Assembly: GCF_015350995.1 (NCBI RefSeq)
Contig: NZ_JADKRW010000002.1
Location: 248,001 to 312,000 of the forward strand
Direction of reading: 5' to 3'
Length of the DNA stretch: 64,000 nt
From: Curtobacterium sp. VKM Ac-1393
GTDB taxonomy: Bacteria > Actinomycetota > Actinomycetes > Actinomycetales > Microbacteriaceae
The number at the start of each line of letters is the position of its first letter. The stretch's first letter is position 1. Shown here piece by piece: positions 49,458-58,807 of the stretch. The translations under genes and the position numbers were made by a program. The notes beneath the pieces were generated by a model. That model was given only the letters and a program-made list of their open reading frames with translations. It did not search any database and was not told where the DNA came from.

Positions 49458-49546
49458 ACGGAACGATCCTGAGCCGCTGGGAGTGTCCGATCGGCGATCG
49501 CTCATCGGGACGCGGGTTGAGGTGTGCTTCGGGTAGCTTCGGCATC

Positions 49547-49762
49547 ATGATGAACCGCGAGCGGCTGGGCCGACGTCTGCCTCTGTGGGCGCTGCTTGTC
49601 GCCGGTGTCGTTCTCCTCGGCGTCGCAGCATTGCTGTTGTTGATCGTCGACTCGAAGTTGGTCTTCCTGGCTATCTCGCCACTGACCATCGTCGGGCTGT
49701 TCACGCTCGCCTCCGCCGGCGGAGAGTGGCGACGACGAAGCGACAACCAGCGCGGCCGGTAG
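49547..49762 (+). CDS. Small two-helix membrane protein
   Basis: A 71-aa protein: MMNRERLGRRLPLWALLVAG leading into the first helix (VVLLGVAALLLLIVDS), a second helix (LVFLAISPLTIVGLFTLASA), then the basic tail EWRRRSDNQRGR. Two adjacent ATG starts. No family is recognised. Confidence 0.5.
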   Translation: MMNRERLGRRLPLWALLVAGVVLLGVAALLLLIVDSKLVFLAISPLTIVGLFTLASAGGEWRRRSDNQRGR

Positions 49763-49842
49763 CCGATCGGTCCTGTAGACGCTATCCGGCTCGGGCGGCA
49801 ACTAACCGCTACCGAACCCGTCTCGTCCGGCATGCTCTTGCA

Positions 49843-50061
49843 ATGGACTTTTCGTGGTGGACGTGGTGGGGGCTCGTGGCCGTCATGCTGATCGGGCTTG
49901 GGCTGATCGGGCGTGCTGCTGTCATCGCCGTCCGCAGGGATGGGATCGGCCGGGCTAGAGCAGAGCGCGGGACCAGTGCTCGGTGGTTCTGGTCAGGGAT
50001 CGGAGTGCTCGTCGTCGCGGGTGCGCTACTGGTTGTGTGGGTCATCGCGCTCGACAGCTGA
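49843..50061 (+). CDS. Small two-helix membrane protein
   Basis: A 72-aa protein: MDFSWWTWWGLVAVMLIGLG, a basic loop (RRDGIGRARAERG), then SGIGVLVVAGALLVVWVIAL. No family is recognised. It follows the previous tiny membrane gene by 80 nt on the same strand. Confidence 0.5.
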   Translation: MDFSWWTWWGLVAVMLIGLGLIGRAAVIAVRRDGIGRARAERGTSARWFWSGIGVLVVAGALLVVWVIALDS

Positions 50062-50195
50062 CCGTGGCCGGTCGACTCTGCCTCGATGAAGGATCCCCTT
50101 CCGAACGCCCGCCGCCGCAGGTGACCACTCGTGCCGTCGAAGCGGTGCCAGGTACCGGTTCCCCTTCGAGTCGCGGAGGTCGGCGTCAAACAGTC

Positions 50196-50819
50196 TCAGC
50201 CGTCCTCACGGTGATCGCCAGGGACGTGCGCGATTGCCGCACGCACTCGCTGCCACCGCCGTCGTTCGATCCAGCTGATGACCGCGATGAGGACGCTGAC
50301 GCCCAGGAAGCCGAGCAGAAGAACCCCCGAAGTGAGGTCCGCGCCAACGAGGGCGACTCCGAATCCGATGAGCGTTGGCCAAAGGTTTCTCGCCGATGCT
50401 TGCTGCCGACGCGTCAGGAGGTCGACGAGCTCCATCGAGTGCGGAGTGGGCGGTGTCTTCCCGCGCATCTGCAAGCGGACGGCACGCCGTTGATCACGCT
50501 CGAGGAGTGAGGCAGGGGTTCGCTCGCCGCTGCCGAGGAAGGGCTCCAAACCGTCGTGCCGGCGGGCCCACAACCACCCGAGCAGAGCGATGGTGACCCC
50601 CGCGCCGCTGACAATTGCCTTCCAAGGTGATGGCTCGAGTGTCGCCAGGGTCGTACCGACCCCGAAGAAGACAAGGGCTAGTCCGGTCAGGACGGCCTGC
50701 ACTGATGGACCGACGACTAAGGGCCCTCGTTCTACAAGCACCCTGGCTTGCTGCGCGGCAGCGACCCAACTCGAATCGGTTTGTTCCTCACGGAATGGAG
50801 GTTCTCGCGGATCGCTCAC
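50196..50819 (-). CDS. Membrane protein of unknown function
   Basis: A 207-aa protein with two helix pairs (VLTGLALVFFGVGTTLATLE, AIVSGAGVTIALLGWLWA; LWPTLIGFGVALVGADLTSG, VLLLGFLGVSVLIAVISWIE) flanking a soluble loop of about 70 residues (FLGSGERTPASLLERDQRR). The C-terminal basic tail is likely cytosolic. No family is recognised. Confidence 0.6.
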   Translation of the reverse strand: MSDPREPPFREEQTDSSWVAAAQQARVLVERGPLVVGPSVQAVLTGLALVFFGVGTTLATLEPSPWKAIVSGAGVTIALLGWLWARRHDGLEPFLGSGERTPASLLERDQRRAVRLQMRGKTPPTPHSMELVDLLTRRQQASARNLWPTLIGFGVALVGADLTSGVLLLGFLGVSVLIAVISWIERRRWQRVRAAIAHVPGDHREDG

Positions 50820-51306
50820 GCGTCGAGCGTACGACCCTGTGCGCGCATCAAGCCGATCTCAACAGATAGAGGCGGTCCCGTGCAATTCCAGGCTCGCGGC
50901 ATCGGAGTCTGCCCAGGGGTGTCCGGGACCACCACGTCCCAGAGCTGGACAGGAGTCTCCTCATGGTCCTGCCCGGGCCTCGAAGACACCGATGATGAAT
51001 CGACTCCCGCGCGGCGGCGAAGAGGGAGACTGCCATGACGCGAGGCTACGACACGACGGTGGCGAAGAGCCGTCCCGATAGCCGGTCGTTCACCGCTACG
51101 CGACCCCTGTCACCCTCGCCGCGGTGTATTGCCCACTGCCGCCTGACCAGCGGCAGTGCCGTACGCCTGCCCCGCAAGAATGCCCGGTGACGGCGCGCGA
51201 GAGGGGGCTTTCGTTGCTCCGGATCGGTGGACGCTGTCAGGATCGCGCGGGTTCGAGACATCTCTCAGGAGAAGCACCGATCCGATCGCTCGAAGGAGTC
51301 AGCACC
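50820..51306. other. Gene-free stretch upstream of a lipoprotein gene
   Basis: I see no supported gene, strong hairpin or repeat. Short frames on both strands are Arg/Ser-rich shadows. The last 60 bases should hold the promoter of the lipoprotein gene; CAGGAGAAGC near 51268 is too far upstream to be its ribosome-binding site. Confidence 0.45.
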
Positions 51307-51771
51307 ATGCAGACCCACATCCGTCCCCTCGTCGCCGCCGCGGCGGCCGCCGCGCTCGTCGCCATCCTCACCGGCTGTGCCGCAGCGTCGCCCGCTGGCC
51401 CGGCGACCTCCACGCCGGACCGCGTCGGAGCCAGCACGTCGACGAGCTCGACGCCGACCGAGACGACTGCGCCCTCCCCGACCGCGACTGCACCATCCCC
51501 GTTCCCGACCGCCACCGCGACGCCCACGGTCTCGGCGCTCGCCCAGCACATCTACGACGAGTGCAACAAGGGGGCCGACGACGCCGGGGTCGTCCTGGAG
51601 TTCACCGCGGACCCGTCCGGGTACACCAGGGACGGCAAGTACCTGCTCGTGTACCCGATCAAGCAGTTCACGGACGGCCACACCGACCCGTGGGCGATCT
51701 ACAACTGCACCCTCACCGACGGCACGGTCGGTTCGACGTTCGTCGGCGGCGGCGTGACCGACACCCACTGA
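51307..51771 (+). CDS. Putative secreted lipoprotein with Thr/Pro/Ser linker
   Basis: 154 aa. Lipoprotein signal MQTHIRPLVAAAAAAALVAI ending in LTGC (lipobox, Cys24), then a low-complexity Ser/Thr/Pro/Ala linker of about 60 residues and a C-terminal domain of about 70 residues (LAQHIYDECNKGADDAGVVL; YTRDGKYLLVYPIKQFTDGH; DPWAIYNCTL), with two Cys that may pair. No family is recognised. A hairpin (51806-51837) follows. Confidence 0.7.
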   Translation: MQTHIRPLVAAAAAAALVAILTGCAAASPAGPATSTPDRVGASTSTSSTPTETTAPSPTATAPSPFPTATATPTVSALAQHIYDECNKGADDAGVVLEFTADPSGYTRDGKYLLVYPIKQFTDGHTDPWAIYNCTLTDGTVGSTFVGGGVTDTH

Positions 51772-51805
51772 GCGACCGGACGCGGTGGTCGTGACCAGCG
51801 CGGCA

Positions 51806-51837
51806 GGTGCGGTGCGTGGCGGACGCACGCCGCACCT
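51806..51837 (+). terminator. Hairpin after the lipoprotein gene
   Basis: Arms AGGTGCGG (51806-51813) and CCGCACCT (51830-51837), with further GCGT/ACGC pairing inside, 35 nt after the stop. Confidence 0.55.
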
Positions 51838-51918
51838 CCCGGCCGGGTCGTGTACGCAGGGCGGTACCTCGTCGACGCGGTGCACCGCGCCGACCCCGCT
51901 CAGGAAGGCGCCCGCACC

Positions 51919-52680
51919 ATGACCTCACCCTTCGACCTCACCGGCAGGACCGCCCTCGTCACCGGCGGCAACCAGGGACTCGGCCGGGCGTTCGCGTTCG
52001 GCCTGGCCGAGGCCGGCGCCCGCGTCGCCATCGTCGGGCGCTCCGCGGACCGCAACGCCCGCGTCGTCGCCGAGGCCGCGGATGCCGGCCATGAATTCGT
52101 CGCCATCACGGCGGACATCACCGACGGCGGGCAGGTGACACGCATGACCGAGGAGGCGATGGCCGCCCTCGGCCGCCTCGACGTGCTCGTCAACAACGCC
52201 GGCACGTGCCACCACCGCGACGCCTTCGACGTGCCCGACAGCGAGTGGGACGACGTGTTCGACCTCAACGTCCGCGCACTGTGGAAGACGTCGACGGCGG
52301 TCGGCGCGCACATGCGTGATGCCGGTTCCGGCTCGATCGTGAACATCGGCAGCATGTCGGGCCTCATCGTGAACCGGCCGCAGTGGCAGCCGGCGTACAA
52401 CGCGTCGAAGGCGGCTGTGCACCACCTGACGAAGTCGCTCGCGGTCGAGTGGGCGAATTACGGGATCCGCGTGAACGCCGTCGCACCCGGGTACGTGAAG
52501 ACCGAGATGGCCCCGGTGGACTCCCCGGAGTTCCGGCGGTACTGGATCGAGGACGCGCCGCAGCAGCGGTTCGCCCTGCCCGAGGAGATCGCGCCGAGCG
52601 TCGTGTTCCTGGCGAGCGAAGCGGCGTCGTTCATCACCGGATCCGTGCTGGTGGCGGACGGCGGCTACAGCGCCGTCTGA
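51919..52680 (+). CDS. Short-chain dehydrogenase/reductase (SDR)
   Basis: A 253-aa classical SDR: cofactor motif TGGNQGLG (residues 15-22), NNAG at about 92-95, and catalytic Ser145, Tyr160 and Lys164 (YNASK). The C-terminus ASFITGSVLVADGGYSAV is typical. It resembles gluconate 5-dehydrogenase and 2-deoxygluconate dehydrogenase-type SDRs, but the substrate is not determinable. The ATG has GGAAGG upstream. Its 3' end overlaps the convergent MFS gene by 16 bp. Confidence 0.9.
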   Translation: MTSPFDLTGRTALVTGGNQGLGRAFAFGLAEAGARVAIVGRSADRNARVVAEAADAGHEFVAITADITDGGQVTRMTEEAMAALGRLDVLVNNAGTCHHRDAFDVPDSEWDDVFDLNVRALWKTSTAVGAHMRDAGSGSIVNIGSMSGLIVNRPQWQPAYNASKAAVHHLTKSLAVEWANYGIRVNAVAPGYVKTEMAPVDSPEFRRYWIEDAPQQRFALPEEIAPSVVFLASEAASFITGSVLVADGGYSAV

Positions 52681-54116
52681 GCCGGTTCGGCCACCGACGT
52701 GCCCGCGCGGGTCGTCGCGCGGGCCATCCCGATGCCGACGAGCAGTGCGGCGACGACCGTCAGGACGACGCCCGCGACGGTGATCCCGCCCTCGAACGCC
52801 GCCAGCCGGTCCGCCGTCCACGACGTCGATGCGATGCTGCCCGGCACGAGCAGCGCCAGGACGGTGCCGGTCGCCGCGATGCCGACCGCGGTCGCCAGTT
52901 CGCTCGAGGTGTCGACGAGCGCCGCACCGACCGACGTCCGGTTCGACGGCAGGCCCTGGAGCACGTTGGTGCCCGCGACGACCCCGACGACCCGCATGCC
53001 CGCAGCGACGAGGACGAGTGCCGCGGCGACCCAGCCGTACCCGGCGCGACCGCCGACGGTGAACAGGGCGAGTCCTGCGACGACGGCGGCAGCGCTCAAC
53101 CAGGCCGCGCGACCGAGGCCGACGCGCTGCACGAACGGACCGACGAAGCGCCCGCTGGCCAGGAGTACCACCACCTGCGGCAGCATCGCGATCGCGGCCA
53201 GCGCCGGCGACCACCCCCAGGCGAACTGCAGCTGCAGCGTCACCAGGTACGACAGGCCGGACACCGCGAGTCCGGACGCCGCCTTGTAGGCGAGCCCGCT
53301 GGCGACGAGCGGACGGGCGAGCAGGCGCAGGTCGAGCAGCGGCTGCGCCGCGGTGCGCTCCCGCTGCACGAAGGCCGCCGCCGCCACGACCGTCACGACG
53401 ACGCCGGTCCACCCCGGCCAGGAGGCACTGCCCGCCTCGGCGAAGAGGGTGGGCGTCCCCAGTGCACCGACCAGGGCCGTGGTCCCGAACAGCGCGCCGG
53501 TCACGTCGATGCGGTCCGGGTGCAGGTCCGCCGGCTGGTCCGCCGGCACGCCGGCACGGATGCCGACGAACGCGAGGGCTGCGATCGGCACGTTCACCAG
53601 GAGCAGCACCTGCCACGGCGCCACCGCCAGGGCGAAGCCGCCCGCGGTCGGCCCGACCGCGAGCCCGACCAGGCCCGCGGTGGAGATGACCGTCAGCGCA
53701 CGGACCCGCAGGGCCTCGGTGTCGAAGAGCCGGAACGCGAGGGCCATCGAACCCGGGGTCGTCATCGCCGCGGCGAGCCCCATCACGGCGCGGACCGCGA
53801 TGAGCTCGCCGGTGGTGGTGACGAGGGTCGTGGCCAGGGCGGAGAGTCCGAGCAGCACCAGGCCGACGAGCATCACCCGGCGTCGGCCGAACCGGTCGGC
53901 GACGGCCCCGAACAGGAGCATGAGCGCGCCGAACACGACCGAGTAGGCGCCGGTGACCCACTGCAGTGCGGTCGTCGACGCGTGGAGTTCGCGGCCGATC
54001 GTCGGGAGGGCGACGTTCAGCACGGAGTTGTCGAGCATCTCGAACAAGAAGACGGCCGACAGGCCGGCGAGGGCGATCCCGGCGTCGCGGAGCCGGGCGG
54101 GGGAACGGTGGGACAT
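52665..54116 (-). CDS. MFS multidrug efflux transporter, DHA2 (EmrB/QacA) family
   Basis: A 483-aa protein with 14 predicted helices. It starts MSHRSPARLRDAGIALAGLS, with the DHA2 motif LDNSVLNVALPTIGRELHAS in helix 1 (motif D1), FGAVADRFGRRRVMLVG (motif A) and helix-5 motif C-like GLAVGPTAGGFALA. It should expel drugs or antiseptics with protons. GGAG precedes the ATG. It is divergent from the aldo/keto reductase; the intergenic region holds a CTCTG-GCAG-CAGAG inverted repeat. Confidence 0.88.
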   Translation of the reverse strand: MSHRSPARLRDAGIALAGLSAVFLFEMLDNSVLNVALPTIGRELHASTTALQWVTGAYSVVFGALMLLFGAVADRFGRRRVMLVGLVLLGLSALATTLVTTTGELIAVRAVMGLAAAMTTPGSMALAFRLFDTEALRVRALTVISTAGLVGLAVGPTAGGFALAVAPWQVLLLVNVPIAALAFVGIRAGVPADQPADLHPDRIDVTGALFGTTALVGALGTPTLFAEAGSASWPGWTGVVVTVVAAAAFVQRERTAAQPLLDLRLLARPLVASGLAYKAASGLAVSGLSYLVTLQLQFAWGWSPALAAIAMLPQVVVLLASGRFVGPFVQRVGLGRAAWLSAAAVVAGLALFTVGGRAGYGWVAAALVLVAAGMRVVGVVAGTNVLQGLPSNRTSVGAALVDTSSELATAVGIAATGTVLALLVPGSIASTSWTADRLAAFEGGITVAGVVLTVVAALLVGIGMARATTRAGTSVAEPAQTAL

Positions 54117-54199
54117 GTGCACTCCTTCGATGAAGAAGTGGCGACTCGTCCGAGACCGCGTGTGGGTGCCTGGCCGCCGGAGCGACGAGGCATTTTGCC

Positions 54200-54213
54200 C
54201 TCTGGCAGCAGAG
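54200..54213. promoter_or_regulatory. Small inverted repeat in the MFS/AKR divergent promoter
   Basis: CTCTG (54200-54204), spacer GCAG, CAGAG (54209-54213), within the most AT-rich part of the intergenic region. Candidate operator for an unlinked repressor; no regulator gene adjoins. Confidence 0.3.
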
Positions 54214-54349
54214 TACGTCCGGCGGGGCGTCCGCTGCAAGTGCGCCGGAACGCGCGTCGGTGCCGTGCGAACGACTGCCGGCTCGGGCAGGCTGGCAGGC
54301 CAGCGCTCCGCTGCGCCCTCGGCGTGGGCACGTCCTCGAAGGAGATCCG

Positions 54350-55222
54350 ATGAGCACCACCACCCCTCGCCTGCCGGGCGGCACCTGGACCCTCGGCGAC
54401 CGGACGGTCGCACGCTTCGGCTACGGCGCGATGCAACTCACCGGCCCCCGGGTCGTCGGACCGCCGAAGGACCACGACGCAGCCATCGCCGTGCTCCGAG
54501 CCGCCGTCGCCGCGGGCATCACGCACATCGACACCGCCGAGACGTACGGCCCCCGTGTGGTCAACGAGCTGCTGCACGAGGCGCTGCACCCGTACGCCGA
54601 CGACCTCGTCATCGCGACGAAGGTCGGCGCGCGGCGCGACGCCCGAGGCGGGTGGCCGACTGCTCGGGAACCCGACCAACTGCGTGCACAGGTCGACGAC
54701 AACCTCGAGACGCTGGGCGTGGACGTGCTGGACCTCGTCAACCTGCGGCTGGGCGATGCGAACGGTCCGGTCGCGGGACCGATCGCCCCGGCGTTCGAGA
54801 CGTTGGTCGACCTGCAGCGGCAGGGGGTCATCCGGCACCTCGGCGTGAGCAACGCCACGACGGAGCAGGTGGACGAGGCGCAGGGGATCGCGCCGATCGT
54901 GTCGGTGCAGAACGTGTACAACCTGGCCAACCGGCAGGACGACCCGCTCATCGACCGGCTCGCGGACCAGGGGATCGCCTACGTGCCGTTCTTCCCGCTC
55001 GGCGGTTTCTCGCCGTTGCAGTCCGAGGTGCTCTCGACCGTGGCTGCGCGCCTCGGTTCCACGCCGATGTCCGTCGCCCTGGCGTGGCTGCTCCGCCGGT
55101 CCCCGAACATCCTGCTGATCCCGGGCACGTCGTCGCGGGACCACCTGCGCGAGAACATCGACGGTGCCGCCGTCGTCCTGAGCGACGACGACCTGCTCGA
55201 CCTCGAGGGCATCGGCGGCTGA
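54350..55222 (+). CDS. Aldo/keto reductase
   Basis: A 290-aa TIM-barrel oxidoreductase. Catalytic Asp61 and Tyr66 (HIDTAETYG) and Lys91 (ATKVGA) are present; the usual His of the tetrad is Asn131 in LDLVNLRLGD, a variation seen in one AKR group. NADPH-binding end: LLIPGTSSRDHLRENIDGAAVVL. GAAGGAG precedes the ATG. Divergent from the DHA2 pump, 77 nt before the GMC oxidoreductase. Confidence 0.9.
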   Translation: MSTTTPRLPGGTWTLGDRTVARFGYGAMQLTGPRVVGPPKDHDAAIAVLRAAVAAGITHIDTAETYGPRVVNELLHEALHPYADDLVIATKVGARRDARGGWPTAREPDQLRAQVDDNLETLGVDVLDLVNLRLGDANGPVAGPIAPAFETLVDLQRQGVIRHLGVSNATTEQVDEAQGIAPIVSVQNVYNLANRQDDPLIDRLADQGIAYVPFFPLGGFSPLQSEVLSTVAARLGSTPMSVALAWLLRRSPNILLIPGTSSRDHLRENIDGAAVVLSDDDLLDLEGIGG

Positions 55223-55299
55223 GCGCACGGATCACGACCGTGCCCCGTCCGTTACGGTGCTCGTGGGGCGGCACCGGCGCTGCTCGAGAGGCAGGACCG

Positions 55300-57357
55300 A
55301 TGACGGACCACGCGGCCACCGCGGCGCAGGAGTTCCTCCGCACGCACGACGAACGGCTCCGTTCCCTGGTCGACCGGGTGGTGCCGGCGGACGAGTACCC
55401 GTCGGCGTCCGAGGCCGGTGCGCTCGAGTTCCTGGCCGGGGTGCTGGTCGACCGGCCCGACTGGCTGGACCGTCTCCGTGCCGTCGTCGACGCGTCCGCG
55501 GACGTTGCAGGAGACGAACAGGATCCGGACTGGACCTGGTTCGCCGAGCTCGTCGCAGCCGGCTACTACGCCGACGCGGGGAACGGCGGCAACACGGGGG
55601 AGCGGTCCTGGGACATGGTCAGCTGGCAACCCGGTCCGCCGGACGGGTGGAGCGTGCCGGTCCCGGTGCCGACCGCAGTGCCCTCGGTCGTGCACCCGTC
55701 GCAGCTGGCCGAGCGCTACGACGCGATCGTCATCGGGTCGGGGGCAGGCGGCGGGGTCGCCGCGTGCGGGCTGGCCGAGTCCGGGCGGCGCGTACTCGTG
55801 GTCGAGGCAGGGGAGTGGCCCGGCACCGCGGAACTCAGTCGCGACCACATCCGGAACCCTCGGTCGTCGTGGGGAGTTGCGCCACGATCAGGGCCGTCCG
55901 ACGTCGGGAACCCGCGCACGGTGGCGGACGGTCGGGAACTGCTGGTGCTCCGGCCCTCGTCACCGGGGTGGCACAACAACGCCGTCACGGCCGGGGGCGG
56001 CACGCGGGTCTACGGCGCCCAGGCCTGGCGGTTCGGGCCGCGGGACTTCACCATGGCGTCGACGTACGGGGTGCCGGACGGCAGCAGTCTCGCCGACTGG
56101 CCGTTCGAGTACGACGAGCTCGAGCCCTGGTACGAACGCGCCGAGTGGGAGATCGGGGTCAGCGGGGGCGACGTCGACGGTCCGTGGTCCGGCAAGCGCT
56201 CGCGCGCGCGACCGATGCCACCGCTGCCGTCCGGCGCCGCTCGGGACCGGCTCGCCATCGCTGCGGATGCCCTGGGCATCTCGACGGTGCACGTCCCACT
56301 GCTGATCAACTCGACGCCGTACCTGGGCCGCCGCGCGTGCGAACAGTGCGGCATGTGCGTCGGCTTCGCCTGCCCGGTCGACGCCAAGAACGGCAGCCAG
56401 AACACCATGCTGACCCGCGCGTTCGCCACCGGGAACGCGTCGATCGTGCTCGAGTCACGGGTCGCCCGGCTGCGCACGGACGGTGCCGGCCGTGTGGTCG
56501 GCGTCACGATCGTCGGCACGGTCGACGGCCGCGACTGGCGGGCCGAGGTCGACGCCGCCGAGGTCGTCGTGGCAGCAGGGGCGGTGGAGTCGGCACGGCT
56601 CCTGCTGAACAGCCGAAGCGACCGCGAGCCCGACGGCATCGGCAACGGCGCGGACCAGGTCGGACGGCACCTGCAGGGGCACGTCTACGGCGGCGCGATG
56701 GGGATCTTCGACGACGTTGTCGACGACGGTCTCGGACCGGGACCGTCGATCGCCACGACCGACTTCCGCCACGGCGTGCCCGGGCAGGTCGGCGGCGGGA
56801 TCCTGGCGAACGAGTTCATCGCGACGCCGTCGAACACGTACCAGTACCTCGTCGGCACGGGGCTCGCCCCGCGCTCCGGGCTCGGCGGCAAGCGCGCGAT
56901 GCGGGACCTCGCCCGGCGCAGCATGCGGATCATGGGGCCGATCCAGGAGGTCACCACTGCCCACGCACGCGTCCGGGTCGACCCCGCGGTGACGGACCGG
57001 TACGGCATCCCGGTGGCGTCCTTCAGTGGGGGCGTGCACGCGGAGGACGTCCGTGCTCGCGACCACACCAGCGCCCGGAGCGGCGAATGGTTGCGCGCGG
57101 CCGGCGCCACGCGCGTGGCGGAGCTGCACGGCCCGGTCCGGGGCACGAGCGGTGGCCAGCACCAGGCCGGCACGCTCCGGATGGGGACGGACCCGGCGAC
57201 GTCGGTCGTCGACCCGTTCGGCCGGGTCTGGGGGCACGACAACCTGCGCGTGGCGGACGGGTCCGTCCACGTCACGAACGGCGGCGTGAACCCGGTGCTG
57301 ACCATCATCGCGACCGCGATGCGGAGCGTCGACGCGATGGTCTCGCGGCGCCCGTGA
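55300..57357 (+). CDS. Fusion of gluconate-2-dehydrogenase subunit-3-like domain and GMC oxidoreductase
   Basis: 685 aa. Residues 1-115 resemble the small gamma subunit (Gluconate_2-dh3) of membrane sugar dehydrogenases (FLRTHDERLRSLVDRVVPAD, EYPSASEAGALEFLAGVL). Residues 141-685 are a GMC/FAD dehydrogenase with GSGAGG at 146-151, a Cys cluster CEQCGMCVGFACPVDAKNG and the C-terminal HVTNGGVNPVLTIIATAMR (active-site His/Asn region). In proteobacteria these are two chains plus a cytochrome c; no cytochrome gene is present here. Substrate probably a sugar acid or polyol. No signal peptide is seen. Confidence 0.85.
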   Translation: MTDHAATAAQEFLRTHDERLRSLVDRVVPADEYPSASEAGALEFLAGVLVDRPDWLDRLRAVVDASADVAGDEQDPDWTWFAELVAAGYYADAGNGGNTGERSWDMVSWQPGPPDGWSVPVPVPTAVPSVVHPSQLAERYDAIVIGSGAGGGVAACGLAESGRRVLVVEAGEWPGTAELSRDHIRNPRSSWGVAPRSGPSDVGNPRTVADGRELLVLRPSSPGWHNNAVTAGGGTRVYGAQAWRFGPRDFTMASTYGVPDGSSLADWPFEYDELEPWYERAEWEIGVSGGDVDGPWSGKRSRARPMPPLPSGAARDRLAIAADALGISTVHVPLLINSTPYLGRRACEQCGMCVGFACPVDAKNGSQNTMLTRAFATGNASIVLESRVARLRTDGAGRVVGVTIVGTVDGRDWRAEVDAAEVVVAAGAVESARLLLNSRSDREPDGIGNGADQVGRHLQGHVYGGAMGIFDDVVDDGLGPGPSIATTDFRHGVPGQVGGGILANEFIATPSNTYQYLVGTGLAPRSGLGGKRAMRDLARRSMRIMGPIQEVTTAHARVRVDPAVTDRYGIPVASFSGGVHAEDVRARDHTSARSGEWLRAAGATRVAELHGPVRGTSGGQHQAGTLRMGTDPATSVVDPFGRVWGHDNLRVADGSVHVTNGGVNPVLTIIATAMRSVDAMVSRRP

Positions 57358-57380
57358 CCACACGTTGAGCCGGCCACCGA

Positions 57381-57396
57381 TACGGTGGCGTCCGTG
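57381..57396 (+). promoter_or_regulatory. Leaderless promoter of the 459-aa unknown gene
   Basis: TACGGT (57381-57386) ends seven bases before a GTG at 57394, consistent with transcription starting at the start codon. Confidence 0.4.
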
Positions 57397-58773
57397 ACAG
57401 ACGACCCTGACGCCACCATCGCCCAGCACGTCCACGACGCGTGGGACGGTTCCCTGCGGCTCGTGCACATCACGATCTCGGACGAGGACGGCGACGCCTA
57501 CCCGGGGCAGGACGTCGACCGGTGGGTGATCGACGTCCGTGTCCCGATCACCGACGACGAAGCCGAGGCCGTGTCGGTCGCCGAACTCACCGCGTTCACC
57601 AGTCGGTCGCCGGAGTCACTCGAAGCGCTGGTCCTGGGCTACCAGGTGTCCGACGTCACCGGCGGGTTCGCCGAGGCGGTCGCCGTGCCGGACGCCACCG
57701 GCGAGACCTTCCTGTCGCTGCAGACGCACGCCGCCCAGATGCTCGGCAAGCCGGACCTGCTGTCGCTCGACCAGCTCACCGTGCGTCCGGCGTACCGCGG
57801 GTTGCCCGGGCTCGTGCCCGCCCTGGTCGATGCCGTGCGCCGTGGCCCCGCCGGACGTTCGGCGTCGTGGGTACTCGCGGACCCCACGGCCTGGAACGTG
57901 CCGTTCGGTGACCAGGACCGTGCGGCCGGCGAGTTCGTCGAGTGGGCGGACACCCCGGTGCTCGCCTCGATGAACGCCGACCACGAGGACCTCGAACGGC
58001 TGGCCGCGGTCCCGCCGACCGGTGGCATCGTCATGGGTTCGCGCTCGGACGAGGTGCACCTCGGCGACGCGATCGACGAGGCGATGACCCGCCCGGCCAT
58101 CGCGGTGGCGTTCACCCTGCCACCGAAGCTGTCGGCGACCCTCTGGGCCGCCGCGCCGGAGGACGTCCACGGCGTGCACCCGGACGAGACCACCGGGTCC
58201 ATCACGGTCGAGACGCACGACGAGCAGCTCGAGGTCGTCGGCTCACCGGGCACGGCTCCGCAGCTCGTCGGGACCTCGGCGTCGGCGGACGCGGCCACGC
58301 AGGACTGGCTCCGCGCCGTGCACCAGCGGTGGTGGCAGTACGAGCCGGAGCTGCACGACCGGATCCACGAGGTCGTCGACGAGTACCTCGCCTCGGGGGA
58401 GATCGAGTCCGTCACCGACGAGCGGACCCCGCACCTGCACGCTCCGGACCTGCCGGTCTTCCGCACCGAGTGGCCAGGGATCGGCACGGTCCACCTCGAG
58501 GCGCTCGGCGAGGACACCGAACCGGTCGTCTACGACGCGGTGCTCGAGGACGGCGACGCCCACGAGCACATCGGCGTCGTCATCGTGCACGAGTCCGGCC
58601 ACGTCCGCGCCTCCCTGCACGACGAGTGGAACCCCGGGCTGGTCGACGTGGTCGGTGCACTCACGCACCTGGTCAGCCTCGGCGCGGGGGAGTTCTTCGC
58701 CGACGCCCTGCACGACGAGCTGTCGGCCGGGGTCGAGCACGCCATCCTGACGGGCGACGTGCGCGGGCACTGA
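57394..58773 (+). CDS. Protein of unknown function with GNAT-like segment
   Basis: A 459-aa acidic protein. Residues about 100-150 (LSLDQLTVRPAYRGLPGLVP, then ALVDAVRRG) look like the acetyl-CoA-binding part of a GNAT fold, but the remaining 300 residues match nothing I know; they include WLRAVHQRWWQYEPELHDRI and EHIGVVIVHESGHVRASLHD. No signal peptide or membrane helix. I prefer the second GTG (57394) because of the leaderless-type -10 box. Separate transcription unit, 36 nt after the GMC gene. Confidence 0.7.
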   Translation: MTDDPDATIAQHVHDAWDGSLRLVHITISDEDGDAYPGQDVDRWVIDVRVPITDDEAEAVSVAELTAFTSRSPESLEALVLGYQVSDVTGGFAEAVAVPDATGETFLSLQTHAAQMLGKPDLLSLDQLTVRPAYRGLPGLVPALVDAVRRGPAGRSASWVLADPTAWNVPFGDQDRAAGEFVEWADTPVLASMNADHEDLERLAAVPPTGGIVMGSRSDEVHLGDAIDEAMTRPAIAVAFTLPPKLSATLWAAAPEDVHGVHPDETTGSITVETHDEQLEVVGSPGTAPQLVGTSASADAATQDWLRAVHQRWWQYEPELHDRIHEVVDEYLASGEIESVTDERTPHLHAPDLPVFRTEWPGIGTVHLEALGEDTEPVVYDAVLEDGDAHEHIGVVIVHESGHVRASLHDEWNPGLVDVVGALTHLVSLGAGEFFADALHDELSAGVEHAILTGDVRGH

Positions 58774-58807
58774 CCGAGCAGGCAGCGGCAGGCGGGCCGG
58801 GAGCCGT

